A DNA stretch of 64,000 nucleotides from positions 1 through 64,000 of the forward strand of contig SWBL01000108.1 in the NCBI GenBank assembly GCA_024195585.1, in the 5' to 3' direction. This DNA is from Aureobasidium sp. EXF-3400 (taxonomy: Eukaryota; Ascomycota; Dothideomycetes; Dothideales; Saccotheciaceae). The notes under the pieces are model-generated. The model did not search any database and was not told the DNA's origin. It was given only the letters and a program-made list of their open reading frames with translations. The translations under genes and the position numbers were made by a program. Positions 10,180 through 19,922 of this stretch are shown piece after piece (positions within the stretch are counted from its first letter, which is position 1; each line of letters begins with the position of its first letter).

Positions 10180-12518
10180 TCAGTTGGTGCCGGACATATC
10201 GAGCGGCATATTCCCGTTCCCTTGCATCAGACTTTCGAAGAATGCCGTGTCCATTCCCAAGATTGACCAATCGTCAAAACCAGATGCAATATCCGAGAAG
10301 ATCTGATCCTGCTGGGTGAGAAACTCTTGCTGTGTTGCATTCTCCAGATGTGGTTGCTCTGGAACAGTTCCTATTTGCTGTCTTGCGATACCGTGAGACC
10401 GTTCGGCTGGGGTGGAAGTGTTGGTTCTTGTGTTGTTGACACGAATCGATCCTATTCCACCGATACTGATATCTCCTGAACCTGAATCATGCTCTGCTCT
10501 GAGAGGAGCCACGACTGCGATACCTCCTCTGGATATCTTCATGCCGCCGAAGAACGGTGCTCTTGATATCAACATATCGCGGCTATCCTCGTCATTGTCA
10601 AGGTCTCCGCGTGGTCGATCCACACCCTGATCTTGTTTCCGGGCAGCTCCTTCTTCAATGATCAAGAGATCCTTGAGTAAGGAAGCACATCTGACAGCAA
10701 GTTGATCTTCCTGAAGCTCTGAGATGAACGTTATGCACTCTAGCGCTCTCTGCACCATCGCTCGATCACCCAATCGTTGATGTGCCAACACATTTCCTGC
10801 TATGTTATCGCAGTGACTCGTAGCGTGTGCCAACATCAATGTCATACCAGCAATTAGTGCCATGAAGTCATTCATGCGACAACACGCTGTGACAGGGTTG
10901 AAAGTCCGCAACGCGATTTGTCGAGTCAGAATCTCGCGGCTTGCGTTCACACAGGCCATCTTGGAGTACATCCTCTGTGTACTGTGACTTGGACATAACA
11001 TATGAGGCATATGAAGCTGAATGATCAGAGTATAGTATGAGCTGTGATCGAAAACACGTCTGATCTCGTCAAAGGCGTCCAAAGAGTCGCGACTGAGTCC
11101 AGAAAATTCTGTCGGTCGCCAGAAATTCGGTGGTAGCGTTTCGGAGATTCTGAGGAGTTCTTCATCGATTCTCTTTGTCAAATCTAAAGCTTGCTGCGGT
11201 ACGTCGATTTGGTTCCGTTCGAGGATTTTCCCGGCTATGTTGCCGAGATTGGTAAGTAGACCACAGTCGTCGGAAGCATTGTTTTGGGTCTCTCTTTGTG
11301 ACAGTACTATACCACCTGTACTAGTAGGCAATCCAGACAGTAAAGAGGCGACACGCTCCATGTATACGATGCTGGTCCAGATGGCCTCAGGATCGATGTC
11401 GTTCCGCGAGTCTAAGATTTTGTACCGATAATGACCAGAGCGGTGTAAGCCCAGTAATTGCGCAGCCATGACAGCGCGGCGCAGTGTTATCCAAGCCTGT
11501 CGAATGTCGCCAGAATCCGTGTGGTAAAAAGCTTCGAGTATAATGGTTTCTAGCCCTTCTAAAGACCCCAATAGTGAATCATTCGTAGCAACTGTTCTGA
11601 TTGCTGCCCTAGCGAGGTCATCCATGATGTGGTGTTGATGCTTCTCAAGGCCAGGTATCATTTCTGTAGGAGACAGGTATTGCAAAGCTGTTGCAAAAAG
11701 CAGCATTTGTTTTGCCAATAGCACTGGATGGGACTCTGGGGACAGGAGGTCTGGTTTCGCATTGTACTCCGCAGGCCTGCTGTGTAGCGTAGATAAAGGG
11801 GCCTTATAGTCGAATTGATAGCATGTTGCGGAAATGCGGTTGACTCTTTCTTGAAGAATCTCGATGTCTGTCCGATTAGGAAAAGAGCGAAGAAGTTCTT
11901 GTGTGATTGTTGAGTTTGTGTGAAGTTCTGCAGGCGAGACACCATTTGTGATTGGAGTTGGTGGTAGACGGATACGCTGTATTGTCTGTAAGAATGTAGT
12001 CAGTACGTGCTCATGGGCCTGCCATATGCTGGAGTCTCTTGCTCCCGGGTCTACACGGAGTAATACGCGAGCTACAGAAATGTACGCTCGTTTATAGAGT
12101 GGACATATTTTCTGAGAGTATTCTTGAAATCGAGCGCTTTCAGCAGATATTGTACTGCTCTCGAAGGCATCGTAGATTTTCACGGTTACACGCGTGGCAC
12201 ATGAATGCCTGGGAAGGAAGGATGTTGTTCACCAACCTCTGGTCTGCCATGAAGAGCCGATGCTGGCGTCGCCGATTGCGTATCCCGACCATCATCAGTA
12301 ATCATCGTTGTCTCATCGTGGAGTCCTTCAGTATATCCTCTTCTCTCAGGAGTGGTCATTGAAGAGTTAACGACTGACTGACTAGTGCATGTCGAACCTC
12401 GCCGCTGACACGGAACGCACTTGCCATCAGTTGGAAATTCGAGAACGCATTTGACCTTCCTCCGTCTGCACTCCCGGCAGCTGTGCGTTCCCTTTCGGAC
12501 CTTGCCTTGCTTCGGCAT
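10180..12518 (-). CDS. Zn2Cys6 transcription factor (frame change after DNA-binding domain)
   Basis: Nuclear regulator of the Gal4 type. The N-terminus has the binuclear zinc cluster Cys14, 17, 24, 34, 37, 44 (C-x2-C-x6-C-x9-C-x2-C-x6-C). The long C-terminal part has the fungal middle homology region (AWITLRRAVMAAQLLGLHR; SIVYMERVASLLSGLP). The two parts are in different frames: the first runs to a stop at 12186-12188, the second is open from before 12183 to 10180. A 77-bp intron at 12160-12236 would join them in frame (753 aa). Its donor GTTGGT is weak, but it has an acceptor GAG and a TAAC branch-like site 26 nt upstream. A true frameshift is the alternative. I chose the Met at 12518, directly before the basic zinc-cluster lead-in; an in-frame upstream extension to 12626 is possible. 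The gene diverges from the transporter at 13155, which it may regulate (inference). Confidence 0.85.
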
Positions 12519-12530
12519 GCTGAGAAGTCG

Positions 12531-12983
12531 TCGTCCGAACAGTGATTCGCGCTCATCAAGACGACAGAACGGACATTGATTCTTCAGGTTATTGCTGACA
12601 TACGACGTACTGAAGGCGCGTACCAAAACCTCGGTCGAAATTCACAAACCTCGGACGAATTTTGCTGGAAGGAGCGAATTGTTCCCAACGAGTGCCCTCA
12701 AAGTTGGCAACATTGCTCCTTCGGACGTTGAGCTTATAGGCACTCGTCTATATACAAACACAGAGGTCTACCACCGTGTAGCTATAGCTATAGAACACGC
12801 AATTATCTCCACAACGGAGATGCGATTTTGAGGAGCTAATATGATGATGGCTCTCAATGAATATCGCTCAGCTTCTCGAAAAGCTGTGTATTCTTACGGC
12901 TCAAGTATCGCTTCATTCCATGAAACAAGGAGAATGCATGGACTTCGGACGAACGAACTTCGGACACAAAAATGCTCGGACGA
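12531..12983. promoter_or_regulatory. Repeated TCGGACGA-type motifs in a divergent promoter
   Basis: Between the Zn2Cys6 regulator and the transporter the core TCGG(A/T)C recurs: 12531-12538 (minus strand), 12631 (TCGGTCGAA), 12651 (TCGGACGAA), 12721 (TCGGACG), 12945 (TCGGACGAA), 12960 (TCGGACA) and 12976 (TCGGACGA). CGG triplets are what zinc-cluster proteins bind, so these are candidate operator sites for the neighbouring regulator. Function is inferred, the repetition is seen. Confidence 0.45.
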
Positions 12984-13154
12984 TGCAGTGCCTCAAAGAT
13001 CGGTCTATTGTATTCCTCCGCAGCCGATCCTTTGTTTATAAGTACTTGACATTGTGTCACTTACCTATGAAATATTACCACAGACACTAATCTGAGGTAT
13101 CACGACGGAAGGATCATACTGAATTTCAGCAATCCTTGTACAACATCAAGCAGT

Positions 13155-15093
13155 ATGACAGAAGAAAAAGAAGATCCAGTTGAGGTTGTCAAGCGTGGAG
13201 AAGATGTAACTATCCTTGACGATGAGTACTTGCATGGTTCTCGATTGACAGCTTTGACTGTATCGCTTATGCTCGGCATGTTCTTGGTGGCACTCGATAA
13301 CGTTCGTTGATATGGCTCCTTGGATCTGAGCAGAAAGCTGACTGTTGTTCGCTAGACGATCATTGGTACTGCCATCCCTAAAATTACAGATGAATTCCAC
13401 GACCTCAACAAAGTTTCATGGTATGGCTCAGCATACTTCATGACCTTTGGCGGTAGTGAGTTTTGCTACTAGTTCCTCTATGTCATATTACTGACTCGCA
13501 CAGAGCACGGAACTCAAATATACAGTCTATCTGTAGCCTCAAGGTTCTCTGCTAATGACTCCAGGCTTCCAATCGACATGGGGAAAACTATTTAAATACT
13601 TTCCTCTCAAACTATGGTACCTCATCGCCATGTTAATCTTCGAAGTCGGAAGTCTGGTCTGTGGAGTAGCCCAAGACCCCACCACCTTGATTGTCGGACG
13701 AGCCATTGCAGGTCTGGGTGGCTCTGGCGTTGCCGTTGGCGTCTTCACAATGCTAGGGTTTGCTGCTTCGCCTGAGAAACGTCCACAGCTGCTAGGATTT
13801 ACAGGAGCTACTTATGGTATCGCTGCAGTATTGGGTCCACTTATCGGTGGTGCTTTTACTGATAAAGTGACTTGGCGTTGGGTAAGAAGTTATGTGTCTT
13901 TTGTTCGAAGGATAGGTGCTGACAAGTGATAGTGTTTCTATATCAATTTGCCCATTGGAGGTGTGGCGGCCGTTATTGTGTTTTTCTTTTTCAAGCCTCC
14001 GAATAGCGCCAAACCTGTTCAGGCGACTTTGAAGGAGAAACTGCTACAGATGGACCTTATTGGCGCTGCCATCATGATGGGCTTGATCATCTCGTACATA
14101 CTGGCATTGCAGTATGGCGGCCAAACTCACTCCTGGAAGAGCAGTCAAGTCATAGGACTACTTGTTGGCTTCGTCCTGCTCGTTGCAGTCTTCATCCTCT
14201 GGGAGATCTATCAGAAGGAACGCGCGATGATTGTTCCACGATTGGTATGTTAGACTCTTTCATACCCACAACATCTTGCTCATGAGCTAATAATATCCCA
14301 CAGTTCCTAGAGCGCTACGTCTGGGTCGGCTCAGTCTTCATGTTCTTCTTCGGCGGCGCCTACTTCATCCTCCTCTACTACCTCCCCATCTACTTCCAAA
14401 GCATCCACAACGCCAGCCCCATCAACTCCGGCGTCAGAATGCTCGCTCTGATCATTCCTTTGACCCTCGCTGCCATCGTCCAAGGCGTTGCACTCTCTAA
14501 AATCGGCATTGTGCCTTTATTCTGGATCCTCGGCGGTGCGATCGCAACAATTGCAGCAGGACTTTTCTATACTATGGATACTAATACTTCTGCTGGCAAA
14601 TGGATTGGTTATCAAATTTTGGCTGGGTTTACTACTGGAGCTACTTTCCAGGTTGCTATTGCTAATGCACAGGTTCATGCGAAATCAGAGGATTTGTCGC
14701 AGGTTAGTGCTATTGTGAACTGTAAGTCCACGCCCAGCAACCAAAAGCCTCCCGGTCTAACTCTTGCATCTAACAGTTTTCGTCACCATCGGCGGCGCCT
14801 TTTTCATCTCAGCAGTGCAATGCGCATTCAACAATCAAGTCATCGCTCAACTCCTCAAAACCCTACCTTCAATAAATCCAGCAATGGTTTTAGGGGTAGG
14901 AGCTACCCAGATCCGAGAACAATTTACAGAGGCACAGGTGCCGATTGTGCTTGATGCGTATATGGTTGGTTTGAAAGCCGTGTTTGCTATCACCACGGCT
15001 GCTTATGGTATTTCTACTTTGGTGGGTGTGTTTGGGAGTTGGAAGAGATTGAACGAGGAGGAGATTAAGAGGGCTGCTGGTGGTGCGGCTTGA
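13155..15093 (+). CDS. Major facilitator superfamily transporter (drug/proton antiporter type)
   Basis: Plasma-membrane multidrug or metabolite exporter of the large fungal DHA family with about 14 predicted helices. Six exons give 535 aa: 13155-13301, 13356-13452, 13565-13881, 13933-14244, 14304-14721 and 14777-15093. The introns are 13302-13355, 13453-13564, 13882-13932, 14245-14303 and 14722-14776. Early blocks [20 protein letters not shown] and [20 protein letters not shown] are the family signature of helices 1-2. [27 protein letters not shown] ([17 protein letters not shown]) and [13 protein letters not shown] follow. Every junction restores a conserved block and the frame, so the model is firm. 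The substrate cannot be read from sequence. It faces the Zn2Cys6 regulator across a 636-bp region rich in a repeated CGG motif, which points to specific regulation. Confidence 0.94.
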
Positions 15094-15386
15094 TCAGCTA
15101 TTTGTGGATGTGTCCCCTCACAGATATGAAGGAAAGGACAAGGTTTTAGAGAGTAATGTGAGGCACCGTGAGCATGTGACATACTCCGCACCTACCTCAC
15201 AGTGGCTTAAAGGTAGGGGGATTGGCTGCCTTCGGGGTCCACAATCTTAGCAGCTTAGACGCGAGGAAAACGTTTTCTTGATTTTGAAGCAGCCATGATA
15301 ATGATGAGACTGAGAATGTGACACCTTCATCTATCTCCTACTTAAACGTCTGTCTGAGCTACTCACTATACCCACCATCAATGCAA

Positions 15387-17277
15387 TCACTTCAAGTCGA
15401 AGTCTTCTGGCTTCGCACTTCCCATATCGTTGCTTGCATTCTGCTCAAGACTTGTGCCATAAATACTGGCCATGTTTGGCTTTCGTTGGATTCTAGGACC
15501 ATCGTCTGCAGCAATCGATCCCCGGAATGAGGTAGCCGAGGATTCTGGCATACTATCAGAGCATTCAGAACAGCCGTGTGTCTCGATACCCGATATTTGA
15601 ACATGCTCTCCAGAAGCAATCTCCTTACGGTTTCTCGCACCCACCTCGTTGCTCTCGAGGATCGCTTTTGCTGGGTTGTCCAAAGTCGAGTCGTTTCTGG
15701 GAAAGCCAGGCTTGATGAGCGAGCGGTTTCTTCCAAATACATCGTTCTCAGAGCTATTGAAAGACTTGGATGATATTGGAGGAGCGGGCCGTGGTTTTTG
15801 GTCTTGCGTCTCGAGAATGGTTCCGTAGCTGACTTCTGCTGGTTCAATACAGCTCTCGGTGTCGTAGCGTTCTCCATCTATGTTACCACTCTTTACCAAG
15901 GCAGGGCTGAGATTGAACTCGACTATTGCAGCAGGACCGGGGACACCACCTGTTACGTCCTCGACCCAGGACTTGAAGTTTGCTAGTTTGATGTCAGACG
16001 GGTGGCATACATGCCACTGAGCTCTTTGCTGACGTAATCTTTGTGACAGAGAGATTGCCTCCTGGCACAATTCGAAGAGCTTTCGGCGTAGTACGGGGTG
16101 TTCTTTCTTGGGGAAGTAAAGCAACATCTTGCGTGCTGCGTTTTCGGCAGCGCGCTGAGCATTTTGGGTAGGCGTGGCTGTAGCTCTCGTGAGAATATCG
16201 ACTGTCATCGCTCGCCAAGTGCATATGTCACGTTGAGTGATTTGTTGATGAGAGCTCTCTGTAAGCACAGTCTTGTCAGCCTGGAGCTTGATACTGCCAG
16301 AGTGTCGTTGTAACTGACCTGCTTTTACCAACTCATCCTCTATTTGTCCTATGCTCTTCGAGACCTCAGTTTCGGCCCAATGATCTGCCTGACGCGGCTC
16401 GGACAGATCGTTTGGACGAAGCGGAGGAAGAATTTCGTCACACAAAACATAGGTAACGTAGCTTCGCAGGAAGTATCTCATAAACTTCAGGCGTTCGCTG
16501 GGTTCCTTTGATTGGAAGAGTTGTTCCAGGGTGATACCTTGACTAAGGATAGGAGCCACGCGGTGAAGAATGTGCCTTGATGACTCTGTATCGAAGCTCA
16601 GATTCAGGTCATCATGTTCGGTGACCCCCAGTTTGACCACTTTCTTCACATTAGAGAGAAGCATCGTGAATAGATCCTTCGGTTTGTTGTCGTCGATAAA
16701 CTGCCGCCCCATGGATGCATCCTTGGTCTCAAGCAGGCGCTGCATGCGATCAGTAGCCACCTTGGCATCGTGTTTTTCATCCTCTAGTTGCTTGTTCAGA
16801 TCCCTAGTGTAGCGGTCGAGAGCAGCTATAACAGCACGTAATTCACCGCTATGATCCATCCACTGGTTACGCTCCTGCTTGTATCTCGATCTCTTGTCGA
16901 GATATTGGAACCTGCTGCAGTCCGGTTCTTGGGGTCTTTGGGTAGGATCCAGGTATCGTACGTAGTTGGAGCTGTTGGAAGAATTCTGACTTTGGTTGGT
17001 CGAATGAGATGTTATGTTATTGGACATTTCTATGCTGGCATCTTGACACGTCAGTTTTCGAATCGTGACACTCTGTCATGCACTTACTCTGCTTCATGAT
17101 GTTGTCTCCTTGCATTCTTTGAGGTTGATTTGAGCTGCTACTATGGGGAGCGGGTCTCGTTGAAAAGGCACTCCAAGGAACATGACTGCTCTTCTGCATG
17201 TTATTGAGGTTCTGTGCCGCTTTCTCGTACGACTTCGATGTTTGATGAGGTTTTGAGGATGGTCCTACGGAAGCCAT
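15387..17277 (-). CDS. Uncharacterised 610-residue protein
   Basis: Function not recognised. Two exons (17277-17088 and 17029-15387) flank a 58-bp intron (17030-17087, GTAAGT..TAG) and join in frame as KQ-K-MSNN. The first 130 residues are polar and Ser/Gln/Asn-rich. A charged, probably coiled-coil segment follows (VIAALDRYTRDLNKQLEDEK and DAKVATDRMQRLLETKD), then a helical region (PKDLFTMLLSNVKKVVKLG through LFELCQEAISLSQRLRQQRAQW). The C-terminal 170 residues are again low-complexity. The middle part has no enzyme motif, zinc site or membrane helix. The fold resembles fungal proteins annotated only as hypothetical. Its 3' end converges on the transporter, and its 5' end faces the region before the GTPase gene, which is transcribed in the same direction. 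Confidence 0.82.
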
Positions 17278-18169
17278 AGTTTTTGCTTTTGAGATAAGGT
17301 TGTCTCTCAGTTGCTACTCGAGGGGCTCCTAGCTCACTATAAACAGGTGCACAATCCCAAATCATACATTGGACGGAGGTGCACAGCTCACTCTAGCCAA
17401 ATCCATCAACAAGAGCGGGGTCAATCTACGCCAAATCGACGCTGAGCGTTTCGTACACACTCGGATATGTTTCGAGCTACGGTATGCAGAGCCACGACGG
17501 GTCAGTAATACTGTTCACCCAGTTGAGATGTACAAAGCTGAAGCCAAGTAACATGCAAGCCACATCGACGGCATGACAAATGGCGCTGGCGCCTGACCAT
17601 ACTGAATGGTTGGAGGCAATCAGCTCCGAAGGCGTCTTCTCAATCTAGTGTATGGCGGCTGATATTTGATTGAAGCTGAGCTGCAAGTGAGAGCCCTTGT
17701 ATGATCCCGCAAACTTTCGGACATGTGTTGCATACGTGATGGCATTGATGCAAGCCACGATTTCTTTGTTCCATTCCACATAGAGATGCATGTATGCACT
17801 GTCGGGAGGAGTTCTGACTGGCGAGCTGAGAACAAGGGGCTGTGTCCGCCGTCGACGGAGACGCCGAGCTGGTAATATCAAGTCATGAATCCGACAGGGC
17901 ATCCATACAGCCTTCTGGCTTATCAGTATTGGCTTGGAATGCTTGGTGTCTTGTGCTGACGATAAGAATCCAACCACAGCCCGCTATTTATTTATGTCCA
18001 AGAACAAGGTTTGCTCTAATGCTTGGCGACGGTCAACATCTCTCAACTGGAATAACCTCTGAGATCTTGGACAGAGATATATCGATTGCAATGACTACCT
18101 GCTGACGACCTAAAATCGACCTCCAATGCCACATTTAATCAAAAATAAGGATACGAATGACATTCTAAC
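17278..18169. other. Intergenic or unresolved small gene, about 0.9 kb
   Basis: Mostly short frames. The minus-strand frame 17645-17977 ends in a peptide of natural composition (YMHLYVEWNKEIVACINA), but I could not find a start, partner exon or family, so I do not call it a gene. Confidence 0.35.
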
Positions 18170-19300
18170 CTAGAACGATCCAAGAAAATCAGCCAGCGTA
18201 TCACTGATGCAAGACGGATCTTGCATCCAAGTTACAAGAGTCGACAAGCTTCCTCCGAAGGGGACAAACATGCCAAAAATCTCCAGCACAGTAGGAACAA
18301 TACGTAGCATCGTGTGCATGCCAGACTTGCGCTTAGCTGCACGCTGTATGCCTTCTCGAACTTCGCCGCCAATGTTTCGGTCTAGACTGACCTGTGCCTG
18401 ACCTGCCCTGTGCAGCGACTCTCTCTCCCTAGCTATATCCTGTTCCCACTGCAATCTCATGGCCCGATCCTGTCGAACTAGGTTTTCTCTCAGCTCTTCG
18501 AGATCTTCGAGTTCCTTTCGGGCCTGCGCTTTGAGATCCTCGAGATTGTCGTTGACGAGCGCTCCGGCTTTGGTTTGCATGAGCGTTTTGCCTTCTTCCG
18601 CAAGCTCTCTTTGGAGATCGAGCACCACTGATGACTTGACCATCAGCTGCGAAGCAATGACATGAGCAGATTCTGTGTCTCCGTAGAATCTGGCCATCGT
18701 GGATCCGTGGCCCAGCATATAAGACCAGAACTTGGTGCGGAGTTGTTGTTCCCTTTGGGCACCGAGCTGAGAATCTGCTATCTCGTGCCACCGAGTGGTG
18801 ACGAGGATGACATTCTTCAAAGCATCCTTACCGCAGATTTCTTTGAACATCTTGAGGGTTTTGATGGATGTGCCTTGGTACCTCGTGTCGGTTATTCGGT
18901 GCACATATATGACTCCCTTCAGTGGTATACCAAGCTTGTGTTGTGCGGTTAAGGCCCTCGATATATCTGCAAGAATTTCGGAGTCGGGCCTCTCAGAGTC
19001 ATCGAAGCCTGGTGTATCTACTAGGAGGATCTTGCTTCTACCGATGGTCGCTGGTATGGCTACCGTGCTCTGCGTACCTTCAAGCTGTGAGCTTAACGAA
19101 ACAGAAAATAGTGTGTCAAGCTTCTCCGATTGAAACATCCAGAGCATTGCTGCATTGAGTGACTTACAGGAATCGAGTAAGCTGCTCTCCGCCACGACTT
19201 CAGAGCCTGCCATACGGTTGATCAGATAGCTCTTTCCCGCGCCAGTCACACCCATGACCAGAATCATGCCCGGCATCTCGTCGTCAAGAAAGTGTGACAT
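18170..19300 (-). CDS. AIG1/IMAP-like P-loop GTPase
   Basis: Small GTP-binding protein of the fungal G-domain family related to AIG1/IMAP and septin-type GTPases. Exon 1 is 19300-19168 and exon 2 is 19077-18170. The 90-bp intron (19078-19167, GTAAGT..GAAG) restores the switch block as SCTQSTVAIP; the unspliced frame is also open but breaks this motif. The protein is 346 aa. The Walker A motif is GVTGAGKS at residues 17-24, and the G3 motif is DTPG at 65-68. The G4 position reads VTTRW instead of a canonical TKxD, as seen in this family. A long charged coiled coil follows (about 200-285), then a hydrophobic C-terminal stretch (TVLEIFGMFVPFGG) that could contact membrane. The Met at 19300 is the first ATG. 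It is divergent from the Hsp70-like gene, 622 bp away. Confidence 0.9.
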   Translation of the reverse strand: MSHFLDDEMPGMILVMGVTGAGKSYLINRMAGSEVVAESSLLDSCKSLNAAMLWMFQSEKLDTLFSVSLSSQLEGTQSTVAIPATIGRSKILLVDTPGFDDSERPDSEILADISRALTAQHKLGIPLKGVIYVHRITDTRYQGTSIKTLKMFKEICGKDALKNVILVTTRWHEIADSQLGAQREQQLRTKFWSYMLGHGSTMARFYGDTESAHVIASQLMVKSSVVLDLQRELAEEGKTLMQTKAGALVNDNLEDLKAQARKELEDLEELRENLVRQDRAMRLQWEQDIARERESLHRAGQAQVSLDRNIGGEVREGIQRAAKRKSGMHTMLRIVPTVLEIFGMFVPFGGSLSTLVTWMQDPSCISDTLADFLGSF

Positions 19301-19922
19301 TGCTGTAAATGTTTGGGTTTTTTTCCCGTTGTGTATAGCCCGCACAAGAACGAGCTCAAGAGTGATCGAGAATATGGTCTACTCAGATCTCACATGTCGA
19401 GATATATCTTTCCACAAGTCATACATGCACTTGCCGTCTACGGAGTGTGCGGAGACGTGAGGTTCAGCTGATCCTCAAGAGTCGCGCTAGAGCTTGCATG
19501 TGGCTTTCGTGCATGGGTATACCCGATGGCTTCACATGCGACAACAGACCTCAGTAAACGAAGGATAGCATTCAAGCCTCAAAAAGTTAGGAAGTATTGC
19601 TGCAAGCCTCATAAACTATCGAATTGTCGTCGGTCTTCGGAAATCTTAGACACTTCCAAGACGATTCAGCTCCTGTGTCTCAGCCGCACCTGACAGAGCT
19701 AGCTAATGCCACGATCCACGGACCATGCACTGTGCTTGACTAGCTTCTAGAGTCATGCGAGGCTACCAAAAAGCAAAAGTTCTGTGAGCTTCAGCGAAAG
19801 ATAAGTGCAAAAGACTCACTGCAACCTGTTTCCTACGAGATATCATACATTGAGTTGACATTGTGTCTCTGAAGACCTTTACTCTGACTGCAAAAGCAAC
19901 GAAGCAAAACTTGAACAGTGTG
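19301..19922. other. Divergent promoter region between GTPase and Hsp70-like genes
   Basis: A 622-bp region without coding potential that must hold both promoters. No clear repeated motif was seen. Confidence 0.5.

Noticed and set aside
12209..12236. 28-bp intron GTTGGT..CCCAG in the Zn2Cys6 gene
   Set aside because: Too short for a fungal intron, and its removal does not restore the downstream frame.
17645..17977. 110-codon minus-strand frame between two genes
   Set aside because: The end has natural protein composition but there is no ATG, exon partner or family match; left as unresolved intergenic.
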